From Fulvivirga sediminis (GTDB taxonomy: Bacteria; Bacteroidota; Bacteroidia; Cytophagales; Cyclobacteriaceae), in NCBI RefSeq assembly GCF_016757215.1, contig NZ_JAESIY010000010.1, positions 122,563 through 186,562 of the forward strand: a DNA stretch of 64,000 nucleotides. The letters are read 5' to 3'. Below are positions 1 through 8,763 of this stretch, in pieces. Both the position numbers and the translations under genes were made by a program. Every line of letters starts with the position of its first letter. Within the stretch, counting starts at the first letter, position 1. The notes beneath the pieces are model-generated. The model was given only the letters and a program-made list of their open reading frames with translations. It was not told where the DNA came from and did not search any database.

Positions 1-5
1 GAAAG

Positions 6-1049
6 TTGCAAAGTAGTATAAAGGGAATGGTTGAGGAGATTAGAATAATGAAGATGAAAGGTGTAGATCACTTTAGGGAGCAACAATGTAATTTCATTAA
101 TTACTACTTTGTTGAATTCCTTAATAGTTTACCTAATTCTTTTGGGTCTTTGAGAGAAAACTTTGCCTTGGCTGTCATCAGTCTTTCTGTGGTTATTCAG
201 GGTCGTTACGCAGTCCTTTGTAAGCGTCTTTATTTGTCGCTACGTGTGCTTGATTGTTCTGCTGAGGCTAAAGAGATAATTGAAAATAATCTTAAGGTTT
301 TTGAAGAAAAAGTAGATGAAATACGACGAATTACCTCAAATGATTCGGATAGTAGCTCAGGCGGCGCTCCTGTATTTTCGGGTGTTTTCATGATTGTTGT
401 TGTTTTTATTGTGATATTAAAAACGTGTAGTCATAATGTTAAAGGCAGCAGGAGCAAAGCTGATTATGATATGGATTGGGCTAATCCTGTGATTCAGAAA
501 GTAGCTCACTTATCAAATATGAGTACTTTGAAAAAATGGAGTAACCAACAAATATCTTCCCCAGGCTCAGTGATATATGACAGCATTGCGGTTATTGATA
601 ATTACCCGTATGCTGGAGAGTATCATGATCTGTTGGAATATAGGCCAACAGGAGGTAGGAAAATCTCTATCTCTAATGCATCTACTTATGATGTGGTGGT
701 GTTTTTATCAACAAAATGGTACAACTATTCCGCTTTTTTAAAGGCAGAAGAGGAGATTTCTTTTCAAATAGCGAGGCATGATTATTTACAATTTTATTTA
801 GGCAACGTGTGGATGCAAGCTTCAACTTCATTTAGCAATAATAAAACTGATCAGAGAGAGTGTTTCTCAAAAGTAGATTCTACCACTATCTCATTTTTAG
901 ATAAGATATGGCAAAATAGATGTACAGTGAAATCTAATTGTGGGGCTTCCCATTTTTCAATTTCGCAATCTACCAATAGTACCATTCAATTTTCAGCTGA
1001 TAAAAAAAGCGGTCTGGTTGAAGTGGATAATTATTTTCAACCAGATTAG
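6..1049 (+). CDS. Single-pass membrane protein of unknown function, 5' end uncertain
   Basis: I do not recognise this family. The frame is open to the left edge of the window; the first usable codon is TTG at 6 and the first ATG is at 27, so the true start may lie outside. The product (up to 347 aa) has a helical N-terminal part of about 120 residues, a Ser/Gly-rich linker (SNDSDSSSGG) and one strong membrane segment near residues 126-144 (FMIVVVFIVILK), followed by a ~200-residue domain rich in beta-type residues with several Cys. The C-terminal part is probably on the other side of the membrane. It converges on the Hsp70 gene, 20 bases away. The converging layout argues against co-transcription with the chaperone, though a functional link is possible. 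Confidence 0.6.
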   Translation: MQSSIKGMVEEIRIMKMKGVDHFREQQCNFINYYFVEFLNSLPNSFGSLRENFALAVISLSVVIQGRYAVLCKRLYLSLRVLDCSAEAKEIIENNLKVFEEKVDEIRRITSNDSDSSSGGAPVFSGVFMIVVVFIVILKTCSHNVKGSRSKADYDMDWANPVIQKVAHLSNMSTLKKWSNQQISSPGSVIYDSIAVIDNYPYAGEYHDLLEYRPTGGRKISISNASTYDVVVFLSTKWYNYSAFLKAEEEISFQIARHDYLQFYLGNVWMQASTSFSNNKTDQRECFSKVDSTTISFLDKIWQNRCTVKSNCGASHFSISQSTNSTIQFSADKKSGLVEVDNYFQPD

Positions 1050-1051
1050 GA

Positions 1052-1080
1052 GAGTAGGCCAGCACTTATTTAGCCTACTC
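1052..1080. terminator. Hairpin between convergent genes
   Basis: GAGTAGGC at 1052-1059 pairs with GCCTACTC at 1073-1080. It sits between the stop of the left-edge gene and the last codons of the Hsp70 gene, so it could end transcription from both sides. There is no long T run, so the call is tentative. Confidence 0.4.
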
Positions 1081-3571
1081 CGGTTCCTTTAAAGTTATTT
1101 AAAAAACTGTTTTCTTTCATCTCAGGTAAGAGATGGTGAAGATTAAAAGCTATCACTTTTAGTTCTTTGTAGTTTTGTCTTTCCAAAGCTTTTTGTCCCT
1201 GATCTTTTAAACTGTCTGCTAACTTTTTGTCTTTATACATCGAGTTGTTTATTCGGGCAAGTTGATAATATAAATCAATAATTCCTTCATCAGAGTTGAT
1301 GTAGATATCACTTCGGAGTACTTTTAATTTTTTAATCAATTCTTCTATCAGGAAAATGCTTTGCCCTTTCACAGCTTCGTTTTCACTGCTAATTATATTG
1401 TTAAATTTGGCTTTTACCGATTCATCAGGGTGGGTTTCTACCTGTTTTCTTACTGACTCTTTTAATTCGTAATATGCAATGCGCAATTTAGTTAGGCGTG
1501 CATCTTTATTCAGGGAATCAAACTTCTGAGCTAACCTGCGTTTTCTTTCGCTTATATGGTACTTTTCATCACCTGATAAAGTGTTTTTCATCAAGGCAAA
1601 TTCCTCTTCTATTAGCATAGCTTCAGATAAATACTCTTTCAGCGTAGCGGCCCCATCATAATCTGCTTGAGTCTCTTTTTCTCTTAAATCTTTTCTTATT
1701 TTATGAACTAGTAGAGATAGCTCGTCTTCGAGTTTGGCTTCACTAACATATTTTTCTGAAGAATTAAAAACCTGATCAAATTCCTGATCGGTCTGGCTTA
1801 GATAAACACAAACTCGGAGGTCTCGAGATTCAGATATTTCCATTCTTATCTCTAAATCTGATCCCTTTACTAAATCCATGTCTAATTTCGCAGGATCGAT
1901 CTCAATAATACCAATGGTTTGATTGGTTTCAGGTAAGGCGTATAAGTCTCCTTCAAGTACATTTACTATTAATTTATCTTCTCCATCTTTATAAATGGTT
2001 TTTGATACTTCTCTATATATCGTCTTGTTTAATGGAAGGATACTATTCTTTGGAAATATAACCTCTAGCTTAGTACGCTTATTTTCTAAGTCGTCAACTT
2101 CAATACATATGTCATGGGGTAATGGCTGTCCATCAATGCTGAATTTTCCATGTAATATGCTTATTATAGGAATGTTAGTACCAACGGGTTCATGATTACT
2201 ATTTAGTATTTCTACTTTAAAGTTATTTAATCGATCGGGGGCAAGAGTTAGAAATTCTCTAATCTTGGATGAGGCTTTAATAATGCCTGTGTCATAACCT
2301 CCATCTTCTCTTCTTATTCTATAGAAGTGGTCTTCTAAATCATCTTCAAAATCTACTAGTAGTACTTCTTCAGTATCCATACTTGATTTAGGATAAGATA
2401 CCTTAGCTTGAAGCTGAGAAGTGGTTTCATAATTATTTTCGGTAGATGTAGAGACTTTTAATTTTTTCTGTTTTCCTGCTGCATATTGCGCTGCGCCTAC
2501 CGCTACGGCAGTGGTAGGGTCTACAGAGGTGTTAACTTCAGTTTTGAGTCTCATCTGTAGCAGTTCTTGTACTCTGGGTATATATGTACTTCCTCCAACT
2601 AATATTACTTGCTTAATATCAGAGGTTTCAAGGTTGTTATCAGCAAGGAGTTCTTCAACTAATGTTAAAGTATAAGATAGCTTTTCTTGAATGCAAGTGT
2701 TAAACTGATCTCTTGTTACCATAAGGATAACCTCTTGCTCTATTCCATCTTCATCTTGTATTTCTATTTCAACGTCTACACTTTCTTTCACCGAAAGCTG
2801 TTTTTTTGCCTCTTCGGCTTTAAGTAAAAGAATTTGGTATAGTCTTCTGAAATTCAGCGTTCTATCTTCATATTCCTTTTGTAGGTATGCTAGTTCAGGG
2901 ACTACAAATATCTGTTTTAAAAAGACATCAGTAACCAAGCGGTGGTCAAAGTCCAAGCCGCCTAAGAAGTTGTCGCCTCTGTGGTCTACTATTTTTAAAT
3001 CTTGCTCATTAATAGAAGCTAAGGCTACATCAAAGGTGCCGCCACCCAGATCATACACTATCCAGTGCCCAGATTTCTCTGATCGATCTCCTTTGTTCAC
3101 AAAGGCTAGACAAGCAGCAATAGGCTCTTGTAGGAGCACTACTTCCTCGAAGCCGGCTTCGTACCCAGCTTTTTTGGTAGCATTAGACTGTATCGTATCA
3201 AATGAAGCAGGTATAGTGATTACTACTGAATTCAGTTCTTCTCCGCTGTGAACAAAGTTTTTTAGCTCTCTCAAAACATGAGCAGACAGCTCTATTGGAG
3301 TCTTGGTTTCAGAAAGACTATTAACAAAAAAGGATTCTGAGGTGCCCATTTTTCTCTTAAATCCTCCAAATACATTGTCAGGGTCTTTGCCTAGCAATTC
3401 TCTTGCTTTGTCGCCTACAATGATCCTATTTCTTCTGAAACCTACTACTGAGGGTAAAGTTTGTTTGAGATCTAATGGGTTTTTGAACACTTCTACACCT
3501 GCATGGCTCGCCTTTGCTATAGCAGAGTTAGTGGTGCCTAGGTCTATAGCAAAATCAATAGTACTACTCAT
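1070..3571 (-). CDS. Divergent Hsp70-family chaperone with long C-terminal extension
   Basis: The N-terminal ATPase domain is clear: DLGTTNS at residues 10-16 (phosphate 1), DLGGGTFDV near 174 (phosphate 2) and LVGGST near 325 (adenosine site). A recognisable substrate-binding beta domain follows only weakly (about 385-560), then about 250 residues of charged helices. At 833 aa it is ~200 residues longer than DnaK and lacks the usual DnaK C-terminal tail, so it is not the housekeeping copy. It is the second gene of a two-gene unit with the GrpE-like gene upstream (3 bases between them). No J-domain gene is visible nearby. Client and pathway are unknown; the small dedicated exchange factor suggests a self-contained chaperone pair. 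Confidence 0.85.
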   Translation of the reverse strand: MSSTIDFAIDLGTTNSAIAKASHAGVEVFKNPLDLKQTLPSVVGFRRNRIIVGDKARELLGKDPDNVFGGFKRKMGTSESFFVNSLSETKTPIELSAHVLRELKNFVHSGEELNSVVITIPASFDTIQSNATKKAGYEAGFEEVVLLQEPIAACLAFVNKGDRSEKSGHWIVYDLGGGTFDVALASINEQDLKIVDHRGDNFLGGLDFDHRLVTDVFLKQIFVVPELAYLQKEYEDRTLNFRRLYQILLLKAEEAKKQLSVKESVDVEIEIQDEDGIEQEVILMVTRDQFNTCIQEKLSYTLTLVEELLADNNLETSDIKQVILVGGSTYIPRVQELLQMRLKTEVNTSVDPTTAVAVGAAQYAAGKQKKLKVSTSTENNYETTSQLQAKVSYPKSSMDTEEVLLVDFEDDLEDHFYRIRREDGGYDTGIIKASSKIREFLTLAPDRLNNFKVEILNSNHEPVGTNIPIISILHGKFSIDGQPLPHDICIEVDDLENKRTKLEVIFPKNSILPLNKTIYREVSKTIYKDGEDKLIVNVLEGDLYALPETNQTIGIIEIDPAKLDMDLVKGSDLEIRMEISESRDLRVCVYLSQTDQEFDQVFNSSEKYVSEAKLEDELSLLVHKIRKDLREKETQADYDGAATLKEYLSEAMLIEEEFALMKNTLSGDEKYHISERKRRLAQKFDSLNKDARLTKLRIAYYELKESVRKQVETHPDESVKAKFNNIISSENEAVKGQSIFLIEELIKKLKVLRSDIYINSDEGIIDLYYQLARINNSMYKDKKLADSLKDQGQKALERQNYKELKVIAFNLHHLLPEMKENSFLNNFKGTGVG

Positions 3572-3574
3572 GTT

Positions 3575-3895
3575 TTATTCTGGCTTTTGTTCAACAATGA
3601 CCACGGCTTTTTGAATTATATTGGGTGCATTATTGGTTTCTGTAAAAATAATAGGTTTGATTACTTTGCTTATATACATTTTTCCTTCAGTGAAGTCACC
3701 TATGATGTTGGCTTCACAATCAGTTCGTGTGTCATTGTAATCTTCATTAATAGGATTATGAAAGGTATACCCTAGTTCTTCGAGGTGATGTTTGATCCTA
3801 CTAATATTTCTGCTGACGTTAATGAGATCGCCTTTAGTTTCAAGTTTTTGATTGACTTCGTGTACTTGGTTGATGATTCCAATGATAGCTTCCAT
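3575..3895 (-). CDS. Small GrpE-like nucleotide exchange factor
   Basis: This 106-aa protein has a short coiled-coil-like N-terminus (QVHEVNQKLETKGDL) and then a segment resembling the GrpE C-terminal beta domain: LEELGYTFHNPINEDYND, a GDFTEGKM turn, and a final strand block around VIKPIIF and KAVVIVEQ, as in the VLRPAMVxVA ending of GrpE. Housekeeping GrpE is ~180-200 aa with a long dimerisation helix, which is largely missing here. It lies directly upstream of the Hsp70 gene, 3 bases apart, so the two are surely co-transcribed. The GrpE assignment rests on this weak similarity plus context; a profile search would settle it. Confidence 0.6.
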   Translation of the reverse strand: MEAIIGIINQVHEVNQKLETKGDLINVSRNISRIKHHLEELGYTFHNPINEDYNDTRTDCEANIIGDFTEGKMYISKVIKPIIFTETNNAPNIIQKAVVIVEQKPE

Positions 3896-4005
3896 AAAAA
3901 CAATATGTTGGTCGTAAGTAATTAATAAAAAAATAGAATGCCGTTTAAAGTTAAATTAATATAGCTCTCAGTTGCAATCTTTTAGAATTTCATCTGAATA
4001 AAATA

Positions 4006-4741
4006 ATGAAATGCTTTTAATTTATTACTCTTACTAATCTTATTAACTGCTTTCATTTTAATTCATGCTTTCAATGGGTTTTCTCAAAGCCCTTGTGAAT
4101 GGTTTGTCGATCTTCAAGATAGTTTAATTGAAATTCAGAAGGAGGAAGTAGCAAACACACTAAGCCTGGATTCCAGTTATAAAATGTGGCAAAATATTAT
4201 GCTTCAGAATAATTATAGTTATAGCTATGTTGTTAGAGGAGCTGATCTATTTGATAGTAATTCAGAGAGCTACACTTTTTTTAAAGTCATGGATAATGTC
4301 ATAGTTGAAAGAAAGCACTATAGCTATAGTATGTATGGTTCTGGATATGAAACAAAATGTTATCCTTCAAAAGAGAATTGTGAATATTTAAAAAGGATAG
4401 AAGAAATAAGAAAATCGGACTCTGAGAAAGCTAAGGAAGCTTTGAAGAATCATTTAGAAGAGCATTATACGCCAATATTTAAGAAGAATTTTTATAACTG
4501 TTGGGAAGAGTATGAGGAGTTTGTCGGAGCTCATAAACGTTTTGGTTCGGCTCCTAGAACCATAGATGATTTATACCATGATTGCAGGTCATATCAAGCT
4601 GAAAGTGAAAAGAATAATGACTACATATTTGAGTATAAAGTGAGTGAAGATGGGGTTCTTTGTGAGTGCTATCTCAAAAATGAATTGTTAATGGACGCAC
4701 AGGTTCTCAAGGGAGTAAGTATTTTAAGTGTAGATTTTTAG
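4006..4741 (+). pseudogene. Secreted protein gene with a frame break at the start codon
   Basis: The readable frame from ATG 4184 gives a 185-aa protein without a signal peptide, but the same frame stays open upstream to 4010 and encodes an obvious signal sequence (NAFNLLLLLILLTAF, then a GFSQ cleavage region). No ATG, GTG or TTG exists in that frame between the TGA at 4007 and ATG 4184. An ATG at 4006 is out of frame: ATGAAATGC would need two more A residues (ATGAAAAATGC) or one fewer to open the full protein. So the gene has either lost its start through slippage in an A run or contains a sequence error. The mature part is rich in Tyr, Glu and Lys with several Cys; the family is unknown. 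Confidence 0.6.
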
Positions 4742-4811
4742 TCAAAGTATTTTGATGGGCTATTTGAAGTTCAAACCTTAGCAATGTCAATATTTATCTA
4801 TCATGTAAAGA

Positions 4812-4840
4812 AAAAAGCTCCTGATTATCAGGAGCTTTTT
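4812..4840. terminator. Bidirectional rho-independent terminator
   Basis: Perfect 13-bp arms (AAAAAGCTCCTGA and TCAGGAGCTTTTT) around a 3-base loop, with A and T tails on the two sides. It lies between the plus-strand gene ending at 4741 and the lgt gene ending at 4845 on the other strand. Confidence 0.85.
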
Positions 4841-4844
4841 ATCA

Positions 4845-5696
4845 TTATTTAGTTTCTAGTTTCGCTGCATTTTCATCGGGGTCTCTCGCATCTTTTTTCA
4901 AGTACATCATTACTAGCCCGAATATGATGAACGGTATGCTGAGCAGCTGCCCCATGTTAAACATCATGCCGGCTTCAAAGGCTGATTGATCTGCTTTTAC
5001 AAATTCTATCAGGAATCTTGCTATGAAAAGCAGTGTAAAGAAAAGCCCAAATATAAAGCCATTGTGTCTGTTTGATTTTTTAAGCACAATACTTAGGATT
5101 ACGAAAATGCTGAAATAGGCAATGGCTTCATAGAGTTGCCCTGGGTGGCGAGGTACGTTGTCTACCTGCTCAAATATAAATGCCCAGGCCACATCGGTAG
5201 GTTTACCAATTATTTCTGAGTTCATCAGATTCCCCATTCTTATGCAGCAACCAGCCAAAGCCCCAACCACACTGAGCCTGTCAAGTAACCAAAGTGGTTT
5301 TACTTTATACTTTCTGCAGAAAAGGATGGTAGCTATAAATACACCAAGAATACCACCATGGCTAGCTAATCCCTGAAATCCAACAAAGCGGAAAGGGTCA
5401 AACTTCACCGGAAGGAAAATTTCCGCGATATGTTGAGAGTAATAATCAAAGTCATAGAATATACAGTGAGCCAGACGAGCACCTATAACCGTGGCTAGCA
5501 CCAGGTACATAGTAAGTTTTTCTAAATAGGTTTCATCTAGGCCTGCGGTTTTAAATTGCTTTTTGAGTAAGTAAAAGCTGAGTACAAAGCCTAGTGCGAA
5601 GCATAGTGAGTACCAGCGTAAGGCATAAAAACCAAGGTCTATTATTTCTTTGCTAGGATTCCAATGTATGTAATCTAAGGAGAAAATATTATTCAT
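4845..5696 (-). CDS. lgt: Prolipoprotein diacylglyceryl transferase Lgt
   Basis: Lgt transfers diacylglycerol from phosphatidylglycerol to the lipobox cysteine of prolipoproteins at the inner membrane. The 283-aa product has about seven membrane segments, an N-terminal YALRWYSLCFALGF segment, the HGG loop (GLASHGGILG), the GCCIRMGNLMNSEIIGKP signature containing the essential Arg-Gly-Asn region, and the RHPGQLYEA motif. Length is normal for the family. The start overlaps the end of the NamZ-family lipoprotein gene by 8 bases, so these two are co-transcribed; a LolC/E-type permease starts just upstream on the other strand, making this a lipoprotein-related neighbourhood. Confidence 0.97.
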   Translation of the reverse strand: MNNIFSLDYIHWNPSKEIIDLGFYALRWYSLCFALGFVLSFYLLKKQFKTAGLDETYLEKLTMYLVLATVIGARLAHCIFYDFDYYSQHIAEIFLPVKFDPFRFVGFQGLASHGGILGVFIATILFCRKYKVKPLWLLDRLSVVGALAGCCIRMGNLMNSEIIGKPTDVAWAFIFEQVDNVPRHPGQLYEAIAYFSIFVILSIVLKKSNRHNGFIFGLFFTLLFIARFLIEFVKADQSAFEAGMMFNMGQLLSIPFIIFGLVMMYLKKDARDPDENAAKLETK

Positions 5697-6861
5697 TATC
5701 TGGGTAAAGTAAGTATTTAGTTCTGATTGTTTTATATTTCTTGAGACCTTCTTCCCAAGTCTGTTTTATTTCTTTTTCAGAAAGCCCCTCTTTAATCTGA
5801 GCCTGTAGCTGATCAGTGCCAGCCAAGGTGTTAAAATAGGGCTTAAAAAAGTCTTTACGGTTATATTTTTTATAAAAATTGATTAAGTAATCTAAATTGA
5901 GACCCCCTTTTACATTTTTCTTCTTAGTAAAATTAATGCCATAGCAGGTTTTACCTTCATGTGGAGGCTCGTTAGACATGCCCTTGATGCTAGTGGGAGT
6001 AAACTTATCAGGCATGTCAGTAAATGCTGGGTGACCTATTTGTAAAAATGGCTCATAGGTGCCCCTGCCAACGCTTACTACAGTGCCTTCAAAAAAACAA
6101 AGTGAAGGGTAGAGCTCTATGGCTAGGTCACTAGGTAAATTTGGAGATGGTTTTACGGGTAGTGAATATTGATCTGAATGGTCGTAATTCTTTACCGGGA
6201 TTACTCTCAAACTGCACTTTTCACCTCCTTCAAGCCAATTTTCGCCATTGATCATCAAGGCCAGTTCGCCTACAGTGAGGCCATGCAAAACAGGAATGGG
6301 GTCCATGGCAATAAATGATTTGAACTTTTCAGTTCTTATAGGGCCATCTATGTACATGCCGTTGGGGTTGGGGCGGTCTAGTACAAGCAAATCGACCTTA
6401 TTGGTAGCGCAGGCATCCATTACATAGTGCATAGTGCTGATGTAGGTATAAAAACGAGTGCCTACATCCTGAATATCAAAAATAATAATATCAAGGCCTT
6501 TTAGATCTTCATTAGTGGGCTTTCGGTGGTTGCCATAAAGAGAAATGATCGGCGTATGAGTTTTTGCATCCATGCCATCTTTTACCAGTTCTCCATCAGC
6601 AGCCTGCCCTCTAAAACCATGTTCTGGAGAAAATACTTTTTTCACCTCAATGCCAAGGCTAAGTAAGGTGTCTACAAGGTGTGTTCCCCTAATTTCTGAG
6701 GTTTGATTCACCACCAGGGCTATTTTTTTCCCTTTTAAAAGAGGAAGATAAGCTGGTAGGTTATAAGCACCAGGCGTGATTGGCTGAGGGCTTTTGGGCT
6801 GTGAAAAGCTACAAGAGCACAAAACCATAAAAAATGATAGCAATAAAACGAGCCTGTTCAT
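5689..6861 (-). CDS. NamZ-family (DUF1343) lipoprotein, likely exo-beta-N-acetylmuramidase
   Basis: The protein (390 aa) has a lipoprotein signal (MNRLVLLLSFFMVLCSC, probable lipid site Cys17) followed by the DUF1343/NamZ domain: VNQTSEIRGTHLVD, a FSPEHGFRG motif, DIQDVGTRFYTYISTM, the DRPNPNG block, and the FEGTVVSVGRGTYEPF segment. NamZ enzymes remove terminal N-acetylmuramic acid from peptidoglycan fragments, so a role in cell-wall recycling or turnover is likely. Catalytic activity of this member is inferred from family only. It is the first gene of a pair with lgt, and it is itself an Lgt substrate by sequence. Confidence 0.88.
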   Translation of the reverse strand: MNRLVLLLSFFMVLCSCSFSQPKSPQPITPGAYNLPAYLPLLKGKKIALVVNQTSEIRGTHLVDTLLSLGIEVKKVFSPEHGFRGQAADGELVKDGMDAKTHTPIISLYGNHRKPTNEDLKGLDIIIFDIQDVGTRFYTYISTMHYVMDACATNKVDLLVLDRPNPNGMYIDGPIRTEKFKSFIAMDPIPVLHGLTVGELALMINGENWLEGGEKCSLRVIPVKNYDHSDQYSLPVKPSPNLPSDLAIELYPSLCFFEGTVVSVGRGTYEPFLQIGHPAFTDMPDKFTPTSIKGMSNEPPHEGKTCYGINFTKKKNVKGGLNLDYLINFYKKYNRKDFFKPYFNTLAGTDQLQAQIKEGLSEKEIKQTWEEGLKKYKTIRTKYLLYPDNE

Positions 6862-6911
6862 TAGTTATTCTTTAATTTGCGGTAAACTGCGGGTTAAAAT
6901 TAATCATATTC

Positions 6912-8132
6912 TTGAACCTCTCTTATTTTATATCTAAAAGAATCGCTGCCAGTGGCAAGGATAGTTTTTCTTCCACTATTCACAAAATAGCTGTCGGCAG
7001 CATCGGCGTAGGGCTGGCAGTAATGATTATCTCTTTCCTCATACTGAAAGGTTTTCAGGATACGGTAACGGATAAGATATATAGCTTTAGCTCTCATTTG
7101 CTCATTACTAAATACACTTTGGGTAATTCTTATGAAGAAGCGCCTATTTCTATTAATAATGAACTTTATAACAATTATAAGAAGTACGATTTTATAGATC
7201 ATGTGCAGGAGTATAGCCATAAGGCAGGTCTTATAAAGACTAACGATGAAGTGCTCGGTATTATTTTTAAAGGAGTAGGTACTAGCTTTGATCAGCAGCG
7301 CTTTAAGCCTAATCTGGTAGAAGGTAGGTTTGTAAAATTTGACTCCTCAGGGTACTCTAAAGAGGTGCTCATTAGCCGCATTATTTCTAATAAGCTTAAA
7401 TTGAATGTTGGAGATGATGTGGTAATACATTTTTTTCAAAATCCCCCGAGGGTAAGAAAGTTGAAAATTGTAGGCATTTATGAAACGAACCTGTCTGAAT
7501 ACTTCGATGATAAATTTGTGATTGGCGATATAGGGCTTATTCAAAAGCTCAATAATTGGGCTGATAGCGTAGCCGGCGGCATGGAGGTTTTTGTAAAAAA
7601 TGAAAGCAAAATAGATGAAGGGGAGTCTAAGCTGGAAGATATTGTAGATTATGACCTTTTTGTAGAAAAAGTGAGCGATAAGTACTTGCAAGTATTTGAT
7701 TGGCTGCACCTAATCAGCAGACAGGTGAATATATTTCTAGCCATTATTTTGTTTGTAGTCTGTGTAAATATGATTTCTATCATACTTATACTCATTATGG
7801 AGCGAACCCAAATGATAGGTCTCTTAAAAGCCTTTGGCGCTAATAATGGACTGATAAGGAAGATTTTCTCCTTTAATGGTATGCAGCTTATAGCGAAAGG
7901 GCTGCTGCTTGGTAATTTATTAGGGGTAGGCCTGGGAGCAGTTCAGTATTATTTTCAGTTAATCCCTCTTAATCCGCATGACTACTACATGAGTTATGTG
8001 CCTATTGGCTGGAGCTGGGAAATAATAGTTGGGCTTAACCTTCTCACTTTTGTGGTAGTGAGTTTAATAATTATCGTTCCTACTACGGTTATAGCCAGAA
8101 TTAATCCTATAAAGAGTATTAAGTACGATTAA
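6912..8132 (+). CDS. LolC/LolE-type ABC transporter permease
   Basis: The 406-aa protein begins with the typical N-terminus MNLSYFISKRI, has a first membrane helix at about 27-47, a large periplasmic domain (about 50-270, MacB_PCD-like), and three C-terminal FtsX-type helices ending in ARINPIKSIKYD. This is the LolC/E architecture for releasing lipoproteins from the inner membrane; other FtsX-type permeases look similar. The start is a TTG at 6912, chosen because the family N-terminus begins there and no ATG is in frame upstream of it before a stop at 6873. The LolD-like ATPase is not in this neighbourhood. It is divergent from the NamZ-lgt pair. Confidence 0.88.
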   Translation: MNLSYFISKRIAASGKDSFSSTIHKIAVGSIGVGLAVMIISFLILKGFQDTVTDKIYSFSSHLLITKYTLGNSYEEAPISINNELYNNYKKYDFIDHVQEYSHKAGLIKTNDEVLGIIFKGVGTSFDQQRFKPNLVEGRFVKFDSSGYSKEVLISRIISNKLKLNVGDDVVIHFFQNPPRVRKLKIVGIYETNLSEYFDDKFVIGDIGLIQKLNNWADSVAGGMEVFVKNESKIDEGESKLEDIVDYDLFVEKVSDKYLQVFDWLHLISRQVNIFLAIILFVVCVNMISIILILIMERTQMIGLLKAFGANNGLIRKIFSFNGMQLIAKGLLLGNLLGVGLGAVQYYFQLIPLNPHDYYMSYVPIGWSWEIIVGLNLLTFVVVSLIIIVPTTVIARINPIKSIKYD

Positions 8133-8138
8133 TAGTGT

Positions 8139-8166
8139 ATAAGCGGAAGTGTACACCTCCGCTTAT
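8139..8166. terminator. Palindromic hairpin between convergent genes
   Basis: ATAAGCGGA at 8139-8147 pairs with TCCGCTTAT at 8158-8166, and the interior GTGTACAC is itself palindromic, so the element can fold almost end to end with one mismatch. It lies between the permease gene and the convergent MotA/TolQ/ExbB gene and probably ends both transcripts, although it has no T run. Confidence 0.5.
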
Positions 8167-8173
8167 GAGTTTA

Positions 8174-8548
8174 TTATTTCTTTTTGTTGAGGAGTGTTAA
8201 TGCGAGTATAGCCAACCTACCAATTACGAATATTATAACTCCATATAACGTGCAAATCATAGATACTTTTAGTCCTCCGGCGAGTAATGCGCTAGATACA
8301 TTTTCCATTTTTGAAATGGCATCGAAGGCTTGAAAAAGTCCTGTGAGCTGGCCTAGAATACCCCAGACTAAGGAGAGAGTGGCTAGTTGCTTAACTATTT
8401 CATTGTTTTTAGTAATGGCTGACAGCTCTGAGTCATTCATTAAGAGTGTTACTCCCCTAAAGATGAAGGCTGCCATAGCTAAGCCCATTAGGGTTAGTGG
8501 AATAGTAAAACTGACTCCTCCTTCAATTATAAAGTTTGCTAGTATCAT
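8174..8548 (-). CDS. Small MotA/TolQ/ExbB-type membrane protein
   Basis: The 124-aa product has three hydrophobic segments (about 12-35, 55-70 and 92-118). The middle part, LATLSLVWGILGQLTGLFQAFDAI, followed by SSALLAGGLKVSMICTLYG, matches the conserved pore-helix region of the MotA/TolQ/ExbB proton-channel family (the G-xxx-A-xxx-GLxxSL pattern). It is much shorter than ExbB or MotA (~220-290 aa), which is common for Bacteroidota members. No ExbD-type partner is adjacent; an ExbD gene occurs ~38 kb away. Whether it forms a proton channel or a different membrane complex cannot be decided from sequence. Confidence 0.7.
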   Translation of the reverse strand: MILANFIIEGGVSFTIPLTLMGLAMAAFIFRGVTLLMNDSELSAITKNNEIVKQLATLSLVWGILGQLTGLFQAFDAISKMENVSSALLAGGLKVSMICTLYGVIIFVIGRLAILALTLLNKKK

Positions 8549-8763
8549 GTTAAATATTATTCAGTGAAACATGATTCAATTATAATATTATTCATGGCTT
8601 CAAAATTTCTGTTACGATGGATCACTGCTTTATCAATGGGAATGACAGCTTGCTGAGCTTAAAAGTGAAAAAGATGTCATAATTAGCGAAAACGATAGTT
8701 AAATTGGTAATTCATCGATGAATTTTTAAAAATAGCTTTATTTAGAGCAACTTGCTTGCTATT

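Noticed and set aside
3303..3614. Open frame on the plus strand opposite the Hsp70 gene (also 2970-3251 and 1995-2195)
   Set aside because: These are shadows of the well-supported minus-strand Hsp70 gene; products have no family pattern and no leader.
8752..8763. TTG start for the LytS-type kinase
   Set aside because: ATG 8764 immediately follows in frame; the extra four residues add nothing recognisable. Similar reasoning was applied at 24377, 31406, 46859, 58562 and 60572.
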